Assembly: GCA_028023455.1 (NCBI GenBank)
Contig: JAQFVV010012507.1
Span: 682,001 to 746,000, forward strand
DNA from: Epiperipatus broadwayi
Taxonomy: Eukaryota; Onychophora; Udeonychophora; Euonychophora; Peripatidae
Length of the DNA stretch: 64,000 bases
Direction: 5' to 3'
Within the stretch, counting starts at the first letter, position 1. Each line of letters starts with the position of its first letter. The notes beneath the pieces are model-generated. The model searched no databases, was not told the origin of the DNA, and saw only the letters and a program-made list of their open reading frames with translations. The translations under genes and the position numbers were made by a program. Shown here in pieces: positions 25,533 to 38,752 of the stretch.

Positions 25533-27920
25533 AAGTGAGGATTGCCAATTCCTCTACAAGCTTTATGATAAATGCTTAGCCAGAGCCAGCACTTAAAATA
25601 TCTCTGTCAGGAACCCCTCCCCAAACCCCTGACCATGGTTTCGTGCTTTGGCACTCCTCAGAGAGGTGTCAGGGTAGGTTCAGACACTAGATCTAAAAAT
25701 ACCAACCCAAAGCTAAGCACTTAGCTAAAAGTTATCTATTGAGTGGAAAATCTGAAATTTTCAGACATGTACATGTCTTCAAACCCAGCTATCCAACTCA
25801 AATAGCTATATGGGGCTGATAGATCTTCAGCCATGCCATATAGTAGTAGTCATAGCAATATAAAATTGCATAAGACTTTTTGGCAGAGACTATAAATAGT
25901 CAAAATAAAAGTCATAGATCAATTCATAGATCACATGACCCTATCTCTTAAGCTTGTAAGTTATAAACAGTGAGGATTGCCAATTCCTCTACAAGCTTTA
26001 TGATAAATGCTTAGCCAGAGCAGCACTTAAAATATCTCTGTCAGGAACCCCTCCCCAAACCCCTGACCATGGTTTCGTGCTTTGGCACTCCTCAGAGAGG
26101 TGTCAGGGTAGGTTCAGACACTAGATCTAAAAATACCAACCCAAAGCTAAGCACTTAGCTAAAAGTTATCTATTGAGTGGAAAATCTGAAATTTTCAGAC
26201 ATGTACATGTCTTCAAACCCAGCTATCCAACTCAAATAGCTATATGGGGCTGATAGATCTTCAGCCATGCCATATAGTAGTAGTCATAGCAATATAAAAT
26301 TACATAAGACTTTTTGGCAGAGACTATAAATAGTCAAAATAAAAGTCATAGATCAATTCATAGATCACATGACCCTATCTCTTAAGCTTGTAAGTTATAA
26401 ACAGTGAGGATTGCCAATTCCTCTACAAGCTTTATGATAAATGCTTAGCCAGAGCCAGCACTTAAAATATCTCTGTCAGGAACCCCTCCCCAAACCCCTG
26501 ACCATGGTTTCGTGCTTTGGCACTCCTCAGAGAGGTGTCAGGGTAGGTTCAGACACTAGATCTAAAAATACCAACCCAAAGCTAAGCACTTAGCTAAAAG
26601 TTATCTATTGAGTGGAAAATCTGAAATTTTCAGACATGTACACATGTCTTCAAACCCAGCTATCCAACTCAAATAGCTATATGGGGCTGATAGATCTTCA
26701 GCCATGCCATATAGTAGTAGTCATAGCAATATAAAATTGCATAAGACTTTTTGGCAGAGACTTTCCACTCAATAGATAACTTTTAGCTAAGTGCTTAGCT
26801 TTGGGTTGGTATTTTTAGATCTAGTGTCTGAACCTACCCTGACACCTCTCTGAGGAGTGCCAAAGCACGAAACCATGGTCAGGGGTTTGGGGAGGGGTTC
26901 CTGACAGAGATATTTTAAGTGCTGGCTCTGGCTAAGCATTTATCATAAAGCTTGTAGAGGAATTGGCAATCCTCACTGTTTATAACTTACAAGCTTAAGA
27001 GATAGGGTCATGTGATCTATGAATTGATCTATGACTTTTATTTTGACTATTTATAGTCTCTGCCAAAAAGTCTTATGCAATTTTATATTGCTATGACTAC
27101 TACTATATGGCATGGCTGAAGATCTATCAGCCCCATATAGCTATTTGAGTTGGATAGCTGGGTTTGAAGACATGTACATGTCTGAAAATTTCAGATTTTC
27201 CACTCAATAGATAACTTTTAGCTAAGTGCTTAGCTTTGGGTTGGTATTTTTAGATCTAGTGTCTGAACCTACCCTGACACCTCTCTGAGGAGTGCCAAAG
27301 CACGAAACCATGGTCAGGGTTTGGGGAGGGTTCCTGACAGAGATATTTTAAGTGCTGGCTCTGGCTAAGCATTTATCATAAAGCTTGTAGAGGAATTGGC
27401 AATCCTCACTGTTTATAACTTACAAGCTTAAGAGATAGGGTCATGTGATCTATGAATTGATCTATGACTTTATTTTGACTATTTATAGTCTCTGCCAAAA
27501 AGTCTTATGCAATTTTATATTGCTATGACTACTACTATATGGCATGGCTGAAGATCTATCAGCCCCATATAGCTATTTGAGTTGGATAGCTGGGTTTGAA
27601 GACATGTACATGTCTGAAAATTTCAGATTTTCCACTCAATAGATAACTTTTAGCTAAGTGCTTAGCTTTGGGTTGGTATTTTTAGATCTAGTGTCTGAAC
27701 CTACCCTGACACCTCTCTGAGGAGTGCCAAAGCACGAAACCATGGTCAGGGGTTTGGGGAGGAGTTCCTGACAGAGATATTTTAAGTGCTGGCTCTGGCT
27801 AAGCATTTATCATAAAGCTTGTAGAGGAATTGGCAATCCTCACTGTTTATAACTTACAAGCTTAAGAGATAGGGTCATGTGATCTATGAATTGATCTATG
27901 ACTTTTATTTTGACTATTTA
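25533..27920. mobile_element. fold-back-like array 2: about 2.8 forward and 2.7 inverted units of 434 bp
   Basis: Forward units are 25535-25969, 25970-26403 and a partial at 26404-26762. Inverted units are a partial at 26763-26976, then 26977-27409, 27410-27843 and a partial at 27844-27920. Units are nearly identical. The two arms leave an unpaired loop of about 145 bases before the junction at 26762/26763. The 13-base sequence AAGTCTTTTTAAA flanks the block on both sides (25520-25532 and 27921-27933), which looks like a target duplication. No coding frame is present. The family is related to array 1. Confidence 0.8.
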
Positions 27921-27933
27921 AAGTCTTTTTAAA

Positions 27934-28980
27934 GTTACACATTTGGGAACAAACACGCACATTATAATGCCTAGATTTTGTTTTGGAATTTTGGGGGGGG
28001 GGTGGCAAATAAATAACAGAAAATAAATCTCAGTTAAATAAATACAGAAAACACAAATTCAATAAATTATTTTTTTAGCATAATCATAATTAAGTTTTCA
28101 AGTGATAATTGGGAATTTCATATATGTGTGAGTAAAATAGATTGGAGTGAGAAATTACTTTGACATATACTATTATCATAGCATTCATGTATATAAGATG
28201 TTTTTCATGATGGATAGATGCATGCATAAGGACATCTCATTTGTAAGTCCATTTGATATGTATTTATTTAACACTAATAATTGTTTTCTTTTTGTAATTC
28301 TCACTATGTCTTAGAGGAGCTTATATAACTGTGATCAGTTATATTGCTATTATTAGGTTATTTTTACATAGATCAAGCTTTGGAATAACTGCCTATGTAT
28401 AATAATAATGCGCCAGGCATAATGTGGATTATTTAAAATTTATTATGTATTAACTTTTATTTATTGTGGCTGGGGGCATGATTATATGACATATTTATTA
28501 TAAAAATCAATTTTGTATAAGTTTAAGATTTTATTAGAATTGGCAAAAACAGAATCAAAAAAAAGTCTCAATTTGTGAATATTTATAGAATTACCATTTA
28601 AGATGTTGTTGCACTATTTTGTTTTTTAAGTGAATCTTAAATTATGTGGAAATATTGGTTTCTTTTAAAAAATAAATTCACTTAACTGTATTAAAAAGAC
28701 GTATCTCAGTAATAATCAAATCTGAATACATGATTATATGTATTGATGCATTTTTATTGTAATGTTTTATATATCTGTTTGATGTTTAAATTGCATTTTG
28801 TTTTAATAAACATATTATCTATAGTATTTGCCTGACATTCTTTGACACTATCTGCCTTCCAATTGTTTTTTAATAAATATCTTTAACTCTGCCTTTGATC
28901 TAGCCATGTTGTATAAATTTACCTCTCTACACCATACCATTAACTCATCAATATTTATTGCATCATGAAAAATAAATCTT
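27934..28980. other. A+T-rich non-coding stretch
   Basis: A run of nine G lies near 27990. No gene recognised. Confidence 0.5.
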
Positions 28981-28984
28981 CTAT

Positions 28985-29490
28985 GTGATGTGATGTGATG
29001 CACTGTGACTTCTCCTTATATGGAGCCAGGAATCTCTCAGCAACTATGCCCATATAAAACTGTTAGCCACTTTACCTGCCTTTCCATTCACCACCCTAAG
29101 CTTTCCCATATTCTTCTCTATCCTGCTCCATCCCATTTCCACAACATAATATTTGCCAACTCCATGGCCTATATATTTAAATCTCCCATGTCTTTTCTGA
29201 ATCCCAGCATAAACACCAATAATACATTTTCTATATAATTACTTTGTTTATATTTATTCTTCCACAAGTTCATTGTTTGTATCCTTTTTGCTTTCAATCA
29301 TTTACATTCAATTAACAGATGCCTAATATTTTTATACCTTCCTTACACAACTTGCAGACTAAATCACCCACATTTTTTTTTATTTATGGGTATATTCCCT
29401 TGTTCCTAAAGATCCTGTTTAAGCCTTAAACAGTAAACTACTTTCCTTGCTATTATTATAAATTAACTTGCACCCAACATTCCATTTACT

Positions 29491-29521
<31 letters not shown>

Positions 29522-30220
29522 AAATTCTTTTTACTCTCCATATTAGTTCTCCATCTCTCCAACTCCCTGTTTTTTATTAAGGCATATATTCTTCTATCCC
29601 ATTCCTTATCACTATATTACTCAACAATTCTCCTAACACAATCACCCCACCTTTTGTATAAAGTATACTGACATAAATTTTTTATTCAAATCTTCTGCAT
29701 ACTGCATTACCTTTCTCACCTGTCCTCTATTCATAACCCAATTAAATATTATTTTGGTTATTCTCTTATTATCCATAAACTGCAATTTACTGAACATTTT
29801 CATTTTGTTTTTACATCTCTCATATAAAAACTTGATCATCCCATTTCTCCTTGAATTGCCTCATTTGTGGTCCACACATTTGCATCAAATGCACATTTTT
29901 CTATTTCTCTTTGTACTTTTTCTAAGTAATATAATACCTTTTACTAACACATAATGTATCCTTGCCATATGTCAACCCTGCTACTGCCATGTTTTTCCAT
30001 ACAATCTAGCTACATTATCTTTATTATATGAAAACACTGTTAATTTCTTTATCAATCCCCTTCTCTTTTTTTTTTGCTTCATTTATCAATTTTTTCTCAC
30101 ATTCATTCAAGCAATTTAAGTAAAAATTAAGTGCATTAATCTTATTCACTTTATTTGTATTGCATTCTCATCATACACAATTTATTATTAATTGTATAAA
30201 ACCATCCTCACATTTTTTTA
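28985..30220 (-). pseudogene. LINE (non-LTR retrotransposon) 3' region, frameshifted
   Basis: Reading the minus strand from high to low coordinates gives, in several frames, the C-terminal half of a LINE ORF2. First comes WKNMAVAGLTYGKD at the end of the RT (about 30004-29961; family pattern WK.VA.P.LLYG). Next are LEKVQREIEKC and VWTTNEAIQGEMG (about 29930-29840), then KLQFMDNKRITKIIFNW (about 29790-29740). A C-x2-C...H-x4-C zinc-knuckle-like motif follows, CKLCKEG then RHLLIEC (29362-29300), with a one-base frame change inside it. A tail with VFMLGFRKDMG comes last (about 29225-29185). Stops and frame changes make it inactive. Upstream RT catalytic motifs were not found, so it is probably 5'-truncated. 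The clade is not assigned. Confidence 0.75.
29489..29514. repeat. (TA)n microsatellite inside the LINE relic
   Basis: A short run of TA dinucleotides interrupts the LINE-derived sequence. Confidence 0.9.
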
Positions 30221-30239
30221 CTAAAAATGCAATTCGAAT

Positions 30240-31940
30240 ATGATGGATAGCAGATTCGCTTTGATTCAAATTAGGATTGCAAAGATTTTAATCCAAAATT
30301 TATGATCTGAAGTTTAACTAATATTTATACTGTACACAATTTAAAATTTAATATTGATAATACATATGATCAAAAATTATTTTTAGTTTTAAGCCAAATG
30401 AAATTTATATTTTTTTTCTCACTACTGCATTTTTTTACACGTGAGATGTGTCTCCATTGCTTTGGATATCTGAAAAGAATTACAAGATGATTTAAAATCG
30501 TGGAAGCAGAGTCGTAGTTATTTTTCAATTACAATTAGTATTTTTTGATATTAATTGTATTAATCCAAAACCATTTTACTATCTTTGTTCTTTCCTTTTT
30601 TACTGAAAATATTTTAGCTTAGCGATTATATCAGTTTCAATTTGACAGAAACATTTTAATTCGAAATTAATTGACTTTTTATTTTACCTAATATATGTAC
30701 TGTACATTTTTAATTTTATGCTGAATGAATTTGCTCTTTTTACAGAACTATGATTTATATTTGTGTGCTGAGTGAACCTTTTTTATTTTTTTTTTGCTTT
30801 TGTAAGCATTAATAATAAAAATCTTTAATTTGGATATGATATTTATGAAGTACTAATTGTCTTGTAAAAACACGGGATGACTATCACATAAAATATCATA
30901 CATTCATTAATCATATTTTAAGCCTATAATCAAAATTCTGAAAATAGCATTAATGTGTTTCATGAAAAAATATGTGCCATACAATTTCAGCATGGAAGTC
31001 ACTATTGATTTTTTAGATTAGATTACTTTAATAACTATTCTATGATGTCATCAGTCTTAAAAAATAACCACCAACGTAAAAAAGGGCCACCAAATTTTTT
31101 TTATATATATTTTTTATGATCGTTATAGTGAATAATCGATTGTAAATCAAAATAGTCAGTACAAATTGATGATGATCACTATTGTGAAGACTTGCACAAA
31201 GGCCAAGTGCTAAGCAGGGTAAAGGTGTATACATGAATTTGATTCCATTACTAAAATCAGATGTCTAAGTGCATTGAAGATATTTATAAATATAAAGGCA
31301 ACATTTTATTTTATTTTATTATTTTTAAAATTATCATAAATAACGTTATTTTGTTATCAAATATATTTATTTTTCAGTTTGAACTCATTCCAAATAATTA
31401 TAATTAATCTATCACTAAAGCTGGGGATTCAGATAATTACATGGGGAACATATAGAGGTAACAAATACGCATTATGATGATGATTACTATAGACAATAAT
31501 TTATCCAGAAGTATTTTTTGTAAATAAAGTGTTACCTAAAGCTAATTTAGATTTAATCTTTTAAAAATAATTTCACAATAAAGTGCTGACATTTTTTGAT
31601 AACTATTATCACAATATTTGTATATTTAATATGTACAGTTATAATATATATATAATTTTTAACAGATATTAGTATTAAAATATTTTTGAGACTGTGAAAA
31701 TATCTGTTCTATTTCATTTTAGAAAAATAACAGACAGTTGTTATAGAAAGTGGCCAATGAAAACAGTAAACTACAAACATTTTTTTGTATTTAAAATAAA
31801 ATAAAACAGGTGATTTCATATTCTTAAATATATGCATATTCTTTTCACCAATCGAATTAAAATAAAATAATAATAATAATTAAAATAATAGACAGACAGC
31901 TCATTGTTATATAATTTAATTTAATGAAATTAAAATTAAA
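30240..31940. other. A+T-rich non-coding stretch
   Basis: No recognisable coding or repeat structure. Confidence 0.5.
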
Positions 31941-32046
31941 TAATTTAATTCTATTAAATTATAGTTTAACTATATTATAATATTGTTAAACTATAATTTA
32001 ATTCTATTAAATTATAGTTTAACTATATTATAATATTGTTATATTA
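31941..32046. repeat. tandem duplication, 53-bp period, two copies
   Basis: TAATTTAATTCTATTAAATT and the following bases recur with a 53-base period. The unit consists almost only of A and T. Confidence 0.85.
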
Positions 32047-32132
32047 TAATAATGATATAATATTATATTTATTATAATCAAAGACATGTAATTTACAAAA
32101 TAACTATATAATTATATAATATATATATATAT

Positions 32133-35100
32133 TGTACCCTCCTCCCCCGTCGCCTCTCTCCATAATAATTGATATATACTTAAATTCCGGGTTCTCTCTA
32201 GCTCAGTCTTAACAAAATGAATGAAATTAATTTATTAAAAATGATTACTACTAGCTCTAAACTTTAAAATATAAATACAGTTATATTATTAAAAATTTAT
32301 TATTTTCATGAGACATGGAGCGACGACACGGGGAGCGAGACAGACTACATTGAGATATATCCACATGATACTATCCCAATGGCATAAGAACACTATACTA
32401 AATAATCAACTTATGGTATTCTTATGACTTTCCAAGCTCTTTTCATTACGATTAAGATAATAATCATATCTTATTATTCTTTGTAATAATAATCTAGCTC
32501 AATTAAATAATTTAAGTAAATAAATGAAATAAAATCAAATCAAATAAATCTCAGGTTCATAAATTGCATTTAAACTGATTTAAATTACGGTAGTAAACTA
32601 TGAGAAGGGAATTTTATGTCATAAATTCACTACGTAACAACTAACAATAATAAATAAGAATAATGATAATAATAGTATAATGTAATCCTATTTCTTCTTA
32701 AATGAAATAAATAAATAAATATTACGTTCGTGGTAGTATTTAATAATCTGACAATCAAAATACGTGTTGTAATATTAGCATATAATTTATTTTAATATTG
32801 TGGCAACCAACTTATGACCAATAAAACGATATAATTATAATCCTTTAATTTTATCATACAAATAAATTTTCAAAAATTATTATAACACTTTTATGTTTAT
32901 CTACTTTGTGCAAAATTATATGTCTGTTGCAATTATAAATGTGTATTGCGATATCATGCATTCTATGTGGAGAAATATAACTAAGACACGAAGCTTACAA
33001 ATAAATTTACAACATAGTTTATTAATAATTATACAAATAACAATATTTACATTATGTACATCGGATATCCCTACTTTCCTGTTACAAAATTACTTTACTA
33101 GTTTATCTCTTAACATTAAATTTCTACTTATTTTATTTTTAACTCTTATACAGTATTATTATTATTAGATATCTGATTTTAGTTTAGCTTGTTACAAAAA
33201 ATGTATCTATCAATAATTATCATTAATACTTTATATCTCTATTAATTTTAAAATTATATTTTTACAAAAATTTTTACCTTCGTAGTAAAAATTATACAAA
33301 ATCATAAAATTCTATTTTATATTATTATTCGTATGGAATCCTAAAGATTCAAACCCTTCTTGACATTTTGATGTTCCGTTTTATTATTGACTATACAATA
33401 ATTATTAATCAAATACTTATCCAAGCCTTTGCTTCGTATGGTAATTACAATCATTAACACACCATGCACAAATACATATATCTGTTACACATTATTGAAT
33501 CATTTTTCAACCAACATGCAATCTCTATTTTTAAATATCATATAAAATATTAAAATTTTATTATTACTTTAAAAACTTTGTTTAGATTTTTCCTTTAAAA
33601 TCTTATATTCATTTCAGAATTACTTTTTAAAACTATATCATATGATTCTTCATCTCTTTATGACATTTATACTTTCACTTTTAAAATAACAATTCTAACT
33701 CATTCTAGTAAATAAACTATTCTTACATAACGACAACCTAGCCTCATTTCTATTTTATGTATCATTTCTATAAAAATATCTTTCTGACGATGTATATTCA
33801 TGAAACAAGGATAGCGAAAATAGATGCGCAGGATCAAAACAACTAGAATATTATCCGTCATAAAACTTGACAATGATGGCACAGTGAATTTAAAGAACAC
33901 CATAGAGGAGTGACCTTTATCTGTCTATCCACCTCTACTATAGGAGTGATGCTAAAGCTATTCCTTCAGCTTTATATAACATCAAAAAGTTTCAAAGATA
34001 CGTAAAAAAAACACTGTCCAAAATATATGTGTTCAGTGATAGGACTTAGTTAGCTATACTGAAATCACACAAAATACTATGATCCAAATATTTGATTTTT
34101 CTTATTTCTTGGCAAAAAACATCATCTTGGTTTCCTCTACACCAGTACTACCAAGTCACTATCCGATTTTATTTCTCTAGATTTATCTATGCAGTACATC
34201 GACAAATTTCTGTCTACATTTCTAACAATAATAAAATTCATTTTTAGTTCAAACTATACAGCTATTCTTAAGAAAATCTTTTACTACTTATCTCGTATAT
34301 TTATAATATACCAACTATTTTAAAATTATCTGAATATTTTGCAACATAAAAGTTCAAAAGAATCACATAATTATTATGATACTTATTATTAATTATATTT
34401 TTAAAACAACTTATTGCATGCACATTTAAAATTACTACTATCTCAAATATATGTTTTAATGTTGGATAAAATGTGTACTTATAATTTAAAAACTTTCATA
34501 CATCATTCTTCATTAATAGATGACCTAAAAAAAATACATTATGCATTATCAATAATATCACAATTACCAAAACGATCTCTATCTTCTTGATCGTATTCTG
34601 AAGGCTTCACCATTCCATTACTTCTTGTAGATATTTAAAACTTCCATACATACATTTTATTTTTATAATAATATTTCTATCATTCTATTAAGCTATTATA
34701 TTTAAAATCTCATTATTCTTAAATTCATGTTTATATGTTTCCCTAAGCTAATATAGAATTTTTTATATTTTAAATACAATCAAATAAAATATTTAAATTA
34801 TATTTACGATACTGCTTTGTCGAACTTGCTTGAAAATTGTTCATCGTAAAGCTAAAAAAAAATATATACTTTATTTCTTTTTTCAGTCACTTAATGTTCT
34901 ATAAAAAAAATAACTCTGTTTAATAATCTTCATCGACGATGATCCTTAGTTTTCTCAATATTTTATACACTTATTAATTCTTGATATCTCCTTCAACATA
35001 GTCTGCTAGCTTTTTCCCGCGCGTCTGGTTTCCCCCGATGCATCTTGTAGATATTTTATTTTTAAATCTTCAATAAATTTCTGTTTCCATGGATCCATTT

Positions 35101-36646
35101 TTATTTAGTCATTTAATTTTATATTTCTTTGATCAAGCATTTTTCTTCATTGAATACTTTATAATATTTTTTCTAATAAGATAAAGTTTTAGGCACCTTG
35201 CCATAAAATACTTATAGCACTTTAATCTTTTTTACTTTCCTTTATTTCACAATTCTGGAACTATATCTTTTAATAATGTTTTCTTTACAAAATAAACATT
35301 CTTTCTCCACCGTTATTTTTCTTGATACTAGAACGCATATTAAAATTTTGTTCATAGAGAAGAATAATTTAGTTTTAAGATAGCTCTGTAAATTTATCGT
35401 CATAAATTGTTCTTGACGACCAGCAGCTTCTTTTTCAGATTTTCACATATCGTCCCAATTGTATTCCTTTCAGTTATAAGATTAAGTTTCTGGTTGAGCA
35501 CAACTAAAGTCGTATTAAGATACTTTCCCATTATTTTTCTTTCAGCAATCACTTTAAATATTTTTTCTTGTACTTCCATGTTACTGTAGGCTTTCTGGTT
35601 AAATTTGAATAAAATTTCCTGGTAAGATCACTTATAAAATTAGAAATTCATGTCTTTGCAGTCAAAAATATATTATATGTTACAGAATAACTTTTAGAAT
35701 AATACGAAATTATAGATTTATATTACTTTCAGCTACGATGTTATCAGCTATCAAAATTTGTTACTTTCTCTTTCACTTACACATTACTTCTCCCGCTCTG
35801 TATAATTCTTAGATTTTTGTCTGTTAATTTTACATCCTTTGATTGGTTAATATTTATTTTAGCGCGAACAATTTATTCATTTTATTTTGATAACAGAATG
35901 GATGTTTTAAAATTAAGAATTGATGACGTAATGTCTGGAATATTTATACCAATATTTTTAAATTCAATTATAGTTTTATATAAAAAAAATCATCTAAGTT
36001 TTAAAATAATTATTAAAACAATATTTAATATTTTTTAACTTTCACTTTAAAGATCGATGGCAATTATATCTAGTTTTAAATTCACACAGTTTATTATTAT
36101 TTTAACAAGAGTGTGTGTGAAGGCATATAATATACGGTCACGTGTCTACTAACTTTATAAAAATGATTTTTTATTTACGTCTTGGTTTAAATTACCAAAA
36201 CTGATATATTTTTTATAAAATTTGGAAAATAATTTATAATGTTAAACTAAATATAACTCTCACCATCCCAAAGTTTATTTTAAAACACAATCTATTAATT
36301 TTGATTATTAAATATAATTATACACTACATATAGTATTTATTTAATTTATTAGTTTTAAAATATTATATTCAAATTATTAATCTACTTTTAACTATCTAT
36401 AGCTGTATTATTTTATATGGCCAGCTTTCACAACCATAAGCAATGATATGATTAAGCTTTATTTAATTGTTTTCTTTTAAAATAATTTATTACACTGTTA
36501 CCTACCAGGTATTTTTAGCTTTAAATTGTATTATAAAATTTACTTATCCCATTATTATTTATATCTCTTACAAATATAACTTAAAATTTAAAATTTTTTA
36601 ATAATTGACCTTTCTACCCTACCTATGACCTACAGACAAGGGCACA
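32133..36646. mobile_element. possible giant solo LTR or non-autonomous element with TG...CA ends
   Basis: The block begins TGTACCCTCC and ends GGGCACA, so the tips are short imperfect inverted repeats (TGTACCCT against TGTGCCCT). Both sides are flanked by ATAT within (AT)n tracts (32129-32132 and 36647-36650). Inside, the plus strand is C-richer than G for most of its length. I found no internal long repeat and no gene. The G-rich segment next to the left end, read on the minus strand, looks like a polypurine run. Size and gene-lessness make it uncertain. Confidence 0.4.
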
Positions 36647-37794
36647 ATATATATAAATATAAAATTTCACTTGATGGTATTACTTTTAAAACCATTATGT
36701 TGCCTTTCTTATATATTTTCTCCTGAATTTAATATAATCAATTTAATAGACAACTACATAATTAAAATAAAAAATAAAAATTTATTTCCATCAAATTGAC
36801 TTTTTTTCAAAATTAAACATTGTCAAGATGTTACAATAAATCAAAAAATGTCATGTGATTTGCATATCATCTAGAACACCCTCTATTGGCCAATCCCAAC
36901 TCTAAAAAATGTTTTCATATTTTCCAATTTTTATTTAATACCCATTTTCCTCCAATTTTAATGAACTTTGTACTAAATTCATACATTTGTCTTTATTTCT
37001 TGTATATACTGTAATGGCACAAAATCCAGAGTCCAGGCAAAGTACACCAAAGCTGACTGAAGTGAGGTGGTGAAAATTCTAATCTGGCCAAACTTCAACT
37101 CATATGTTAGTACTTCATGATTTAACACCTTATGAGTGACACTTCTGACGTCATGCTCAGTCTCAATTTAACCTGCAAGCTAGCTTAAAACAAGGAGAAA
37201 TATGAGACTCAAGGGCTAACTATCAATTTAATTCAATGGGTGGAACAGACCACTTAAGACATCAATTATAGTAACTAAACAAAGTATACTCAGCATAAAA
37301 ATTAAGAAATTGGGATCAGATAATGTGGATTGGGTTGAAATTGAACTATGAGCAAGAAAGATATGAAACAAATTTTGTATTTTAAATATGTTTATTAAAA
37401 CAATAACCAATGACATAAAATAGAGTAACAAAATGGCAAGGATTATAAAGCATTAAATATATGTATTCAATACATGCAGGCATTTCTGTAGTGAATGAGA
37501 TTATTATCAGTATAGTGGTCTCATCTTATCATACTAAAATAAATTGGATGTGCGGTCAATAAATCATGCCTATAATCATGTAATATACCCATCCTATTGC
37601 TCATGGTTTGCCGATGTCACAAGATAATAGTCTAGCAGAAATGATGAATACATACAACTCTAAGATGGCTGTTATATATATATATATATATATTAATAGT
37701 GTGAGCAAATAAATAAGCTCAAGATAATGCGGGTTCAACCTGACAACCAAGATTTGAGTTTCAGTCGAGGAAAATAACTGGTTATTTTTAGATT

Positions 37795-37872
<78 letters not shown>
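37795..37872. repeat. (CA)n(TA)n compound microsatellite
   Basis: CA dinucleotides run into TA dinucleotides and end at CTATGGCACTATATA. Confidence 0.96.
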
Positions 37873-37873
<1 letters not shown>

Positions 37874-38711
37874 TATGGCACTATATAAAATACTAAAGAA
37901 TTTGTTTGCAGTGTGAGTGAGTAATTAATTATTCAGGAGCTTCAGCATCAAATGCTCAGTTGCTCTGAGACTGGATGGTTTGCTGCCATGAATATTTGAA
38001 CATATAAGTTCAGGAACTCGGATGACTTTACAAAAATAGTCTGGATCTCATGTTTCAGTTCTAGTAAAGATAGCCATACCCAAACACAAGAATGGGGCAG
38101 TCTGTCACTGTGAACTCATTAAAAATGTGCAGCAAAATGTAAACACATGAATGTGTACTTTATAAAGACACACTCACAATGCACACACAAAAGACCAATA
38201 GGTATACATATAATCAATTAATTGCACCTAAAACAGATAGTTTCTATTTACCAAACTAACACAACCCAGTTTTTAAACTAGCATTATAATTATGCTAACT
38301 AAAAGGACTTAAATTATAATCTAAGTTAAAATACTGAATCTGCATATCTATATCTTTGTAATTAAGAAGGGAACATATATTTGATGTGCATTAATAAACA
38401 TTAGCAAATAAACTTTAATATCATCTCTAGCCAGTATATCACTTTTAACTAATAGATATCAAATGTCATAAATTATAAAAACTGACTAATCAAACCTCAC
38501 AAAATATAATGCAATTTATAATATATACAGAATCATGATAATAATGAGCACATAGCAATCGGTTATTATCTATCAATATTATTATTTCGAAACAGCGATT
38601 TAATATGCCAAGTAGCATTCTTAAAATATTTACAGGGAGATTTTAATTATCTCCATTGAAAATTAGCTAATAATTATTATTCTGTCTGTTTCAAAAGATG
38701 GACATATTATA

Positions 38712-38752
<41 letters not shown>
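38712..38752. repeat. (AC)n(AT)n compound microsatellite
   Basis: AC dinucleotides are followed directly by AT dinucleotides. Confidence 0.96.

Noticed and set aside
22928-27920. Regularly repeated units considered as CRISPR or satellite
   Set aside because: Units are over 400 bp without spacers, and they reverse direction, which fits neither a CRISPR array nor a plain satellite.
35407-36038. Hydrophobic open frames at 35407-35589 and 35817-36038
   Set aside because: Leucine/isoleucine/phenylalanine-rich frames are expected from T-rich sequence, and no family features are present.
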